Assembly (NCBI GenBank): GCA_903643055.1
Contig: CAHJWV010000396.1
Coordinates: forward strand, 1 to 7,347
Direction of reading: 5' to 3'
DNA from: Burkholderiales bacterium
GTDB lineage: Bacteria; Pseudomonadota; Gammaproteobacteria; Burkholderiales; Burkholderiaceae
Length of the DNA stretch: 7,347 nucleotides
Shown here: in pieces, positions 7,010-7,347 of the stretch
How the letters are laid out: every line of letters starts with the position of its first letter
Position numbering within the stretch: the first letter of the stretch is position 1
Notes under the pieces: model-generated
The model's input: the letters and a program-made list of their open reading frames with translations, nothing else
Databases searched by the model: none
Told to the model about the DNA's origin: nothing
Made by a program: the position numbers and the translations under genes

Positions 7010-7051
7010 CTTGGGGACAGTTCTGAAGTCACCAACTCGTTGCGTTTCGTG

Positions 7052-7057
7052 ATTATA
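7052..7057 (-). promoter_or_regulatory. Candidate sigma-70 -10 hexamer TATAAT, leftward
   Basis: A perfect TATAAT on the minus strand inside an AT-rich stretch. At 16-17 bases upstream only weak -35 matches exist (TTTCCG or ATTTCC), so activity might need an activator or upstream AT-rich contacts. The start point would be near 7045. No gene begins directly downstream; the terminator at 6861-6828 would end the transcript before lepA. Confidence 0.35.
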
Positions 7058-7114
7058 AAAGAGTCGCTTTGAGCGGAAATTGTGCTTCCTGAGATGCGCA
7101 ATGATTGAAATTTA

Positions 7115-7128
7115 TGTGAGCAATCACA
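7115..7128. promoter_or_regulatory. 14-base inverted repeat, possible regulator site
   Basis: TGTGA-GCAA-TCACA is a perfect dyad with a 4-base centre. The half-sites are those of CRP-family operators, but the CRP spacing is 6. Its centre lies about 76 bases upstream of the inferred start of the 7052 promoter, in range for an activator. The binding protein is unknown. Confidence 0.35.
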
Positions 7129-7136
7129 AACTTATC

Positions 7137-7162
7137 GTCGAGAGCTTAGCACTCTGATCGAC
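7137..7162 (-). other. Imperfect hairpin downstream of degQ
   Basis: On the minus strand GTCG, bulge ATC, AGAG, a 7-base loop, then CTCTCGAC give 8 pairs with a 3-base bulge, 74 bases after the degQ stop. The following bases (GATAAGTTTG) are not a T-tract, so it is a poor terminator. It could stabilise the 3' end of the degQ transcript. Confidence 0.3.
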
Positions 7163-7235
7163 CATACCCCCTAACTTCAGTCGCCTTTCTAAAGCACATC
7201 AGAACTCATCGACTTCATCCGCAGCCAACACCGGG

Positions 7236-7347
7236 TTATTTGACGATCGGTATCCGAAGGAACTGAGCCCATTCGCCACGCAGCACCGTGACTGGCAACG
7301 ATCGCGCTTTATCAACCTTCGCCAGTACAGCTTCGAATTGCTTGACG
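7236..7347 (-). CDS. degQ: DegQ/MucD-type periplasmic serine protease, C-terminal fragment
   Basis: The last 36 codons before a TAA stop, entering from the right edge. The translation begins VKQFEAVLAKVDKARSLPVT and ends VLRGEWAQFLRIPIVK. This fits the end of the second PDZ domain of HtrA/DegP/DegQ/MucD proteases in betaproteobacteria, where a helix (Val-Lys-Gln-Phe ... Leu) is followed by a strand ending in Arg-Gly-(Glu/Asp)-x-x-Gln. These enzymes degrade or refold misfolded periplasmic proteins and are often encoded at the end of the rpoE-rseA-rseB envelope-stress operon, which commonly lies upstream of lepA in this group. The catalytic domain is outside the window, so the assignment rests on a short tail plus the neighbourhood, and the choice between DegP, DegQ and MucD cannot be made. 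Confidence 0.75.
   Translation of the reverse strand, partial: VKQFEAVLAKVDKARSLPVTVLRGEWAQFLRIPIVK

Larger units (their letters stand above)
6724..7235. other. 512-base degQ-lepA intergenic region
   Basis: No convincing protein gene is present. A minus-strand frame open from about 6971 into lepA runs through the terminator and out of frame with lepA, and has no family resemblance. I see no tRNA, rRNA, tmRNA or signal recognition RNA. The part from about 7020 to 7140 is AT-rich, and 6757-6861 is GC-rich and full of inverted repeats. Many Burkholderiales carry a small glutaredoxin-like gene between the protease gene and lepA; none is seen here. The individual signals are listed separately. 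A promoter for lepA must lie in this gap or upstream of degQ; if the terminator is efficient, it lies in the last 100 bases before lepA, where I see no good -10/-35 pair. Confidence 0.7.

Noticed and set aside
7000..7020. CTGT...ACAG resembling a LexA operator
   Set aside because: The spacer between the half-sites is 13 bases, not the 8 required for the SOS box.
6975..7140. Chromosomal replication origin
   Set aside because: DnaA-like boxes and AT-rich sequence are present, but only one box is perfect, no AT-rich 13-mer repeats are evident, and the neighbourhood lacks dnaA, dnaN, rpmH or parAB.

Overview
The window looks like a piece of a betaproteobacterial chromosome, most likely Burkholderiales. 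This rests on two things: the gene order (a DegQ/MucD-type protease end, then lepA, lepB, a DUF4845 gene, rnc, era, recO, pdxJ and nagZ, all on the minus strand) and the protein sequences, for example the LepA N-terminus [19 protein letters not shown]. Base composition is moderately GC-rich in genes and visibly AT-rich in one intergenic stretch. Assignment below order level is not supported.

Layout, reading the minus strand from right to left. Positions 7347-7236 hold the last 36 codons of a DegQ/MucD-type periplasmic protease. A 512-base gap without a convincing gene follows (7235-6724). Then come lepA (6723-4915), lepB (4915-3950, sharing one base with lepA), a small DUF4845 membrane protein (3905-3537), rnc (3514-2804), era (2797-1865), recO (1859-1074) and pdxJ (1070-273). 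After 117 noncoding bases, the first 51 codons of nagZ (155-1) run off the left edge. Spacers inside lepA-pdxJ are 3 to 44 bases, so these seven genes are probably one operon with translational coupling.

The operon joins housekeeping functions: a translation GTPase (LepA/EF4), the signal peptidase that releases exported proteins (LepB), double-stranded RNA processing (RNase III), 30S ribosome maturation (Era), recombination repair (RecO), pyridoxal phosphate synthesis (PdxJ) and cell-wall recycling (NagZ). The grouping is conserved and mostly ordinary.

The least explained part is the degQ-lepA gap. On the minus strand it holds, in order: an imperfect hairpin, a 14-base inverted repeat, a TATAAT hexamer, a cluster of DnaA-box-like 9-mers including one perfect TTATCCACA, a long-loop hairpin, a strong intrinsic terminator with eight T residues, and three more short hairpins just before the lepA start. 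The hexamer and the terminator could bound a transcript of about 220 nt. Two other points deserve attention. PdxJ is of a divergent subtype, with Asn-Leu where the E. coli enzyme has Asp-His. The acpS gene that usually sits between pdxJ and nagZ in relatives is missing here. I found no mobile element, CRISPR array, tRNA, rRNA or clear foreign island, and no evidence for a new multi-gene system.
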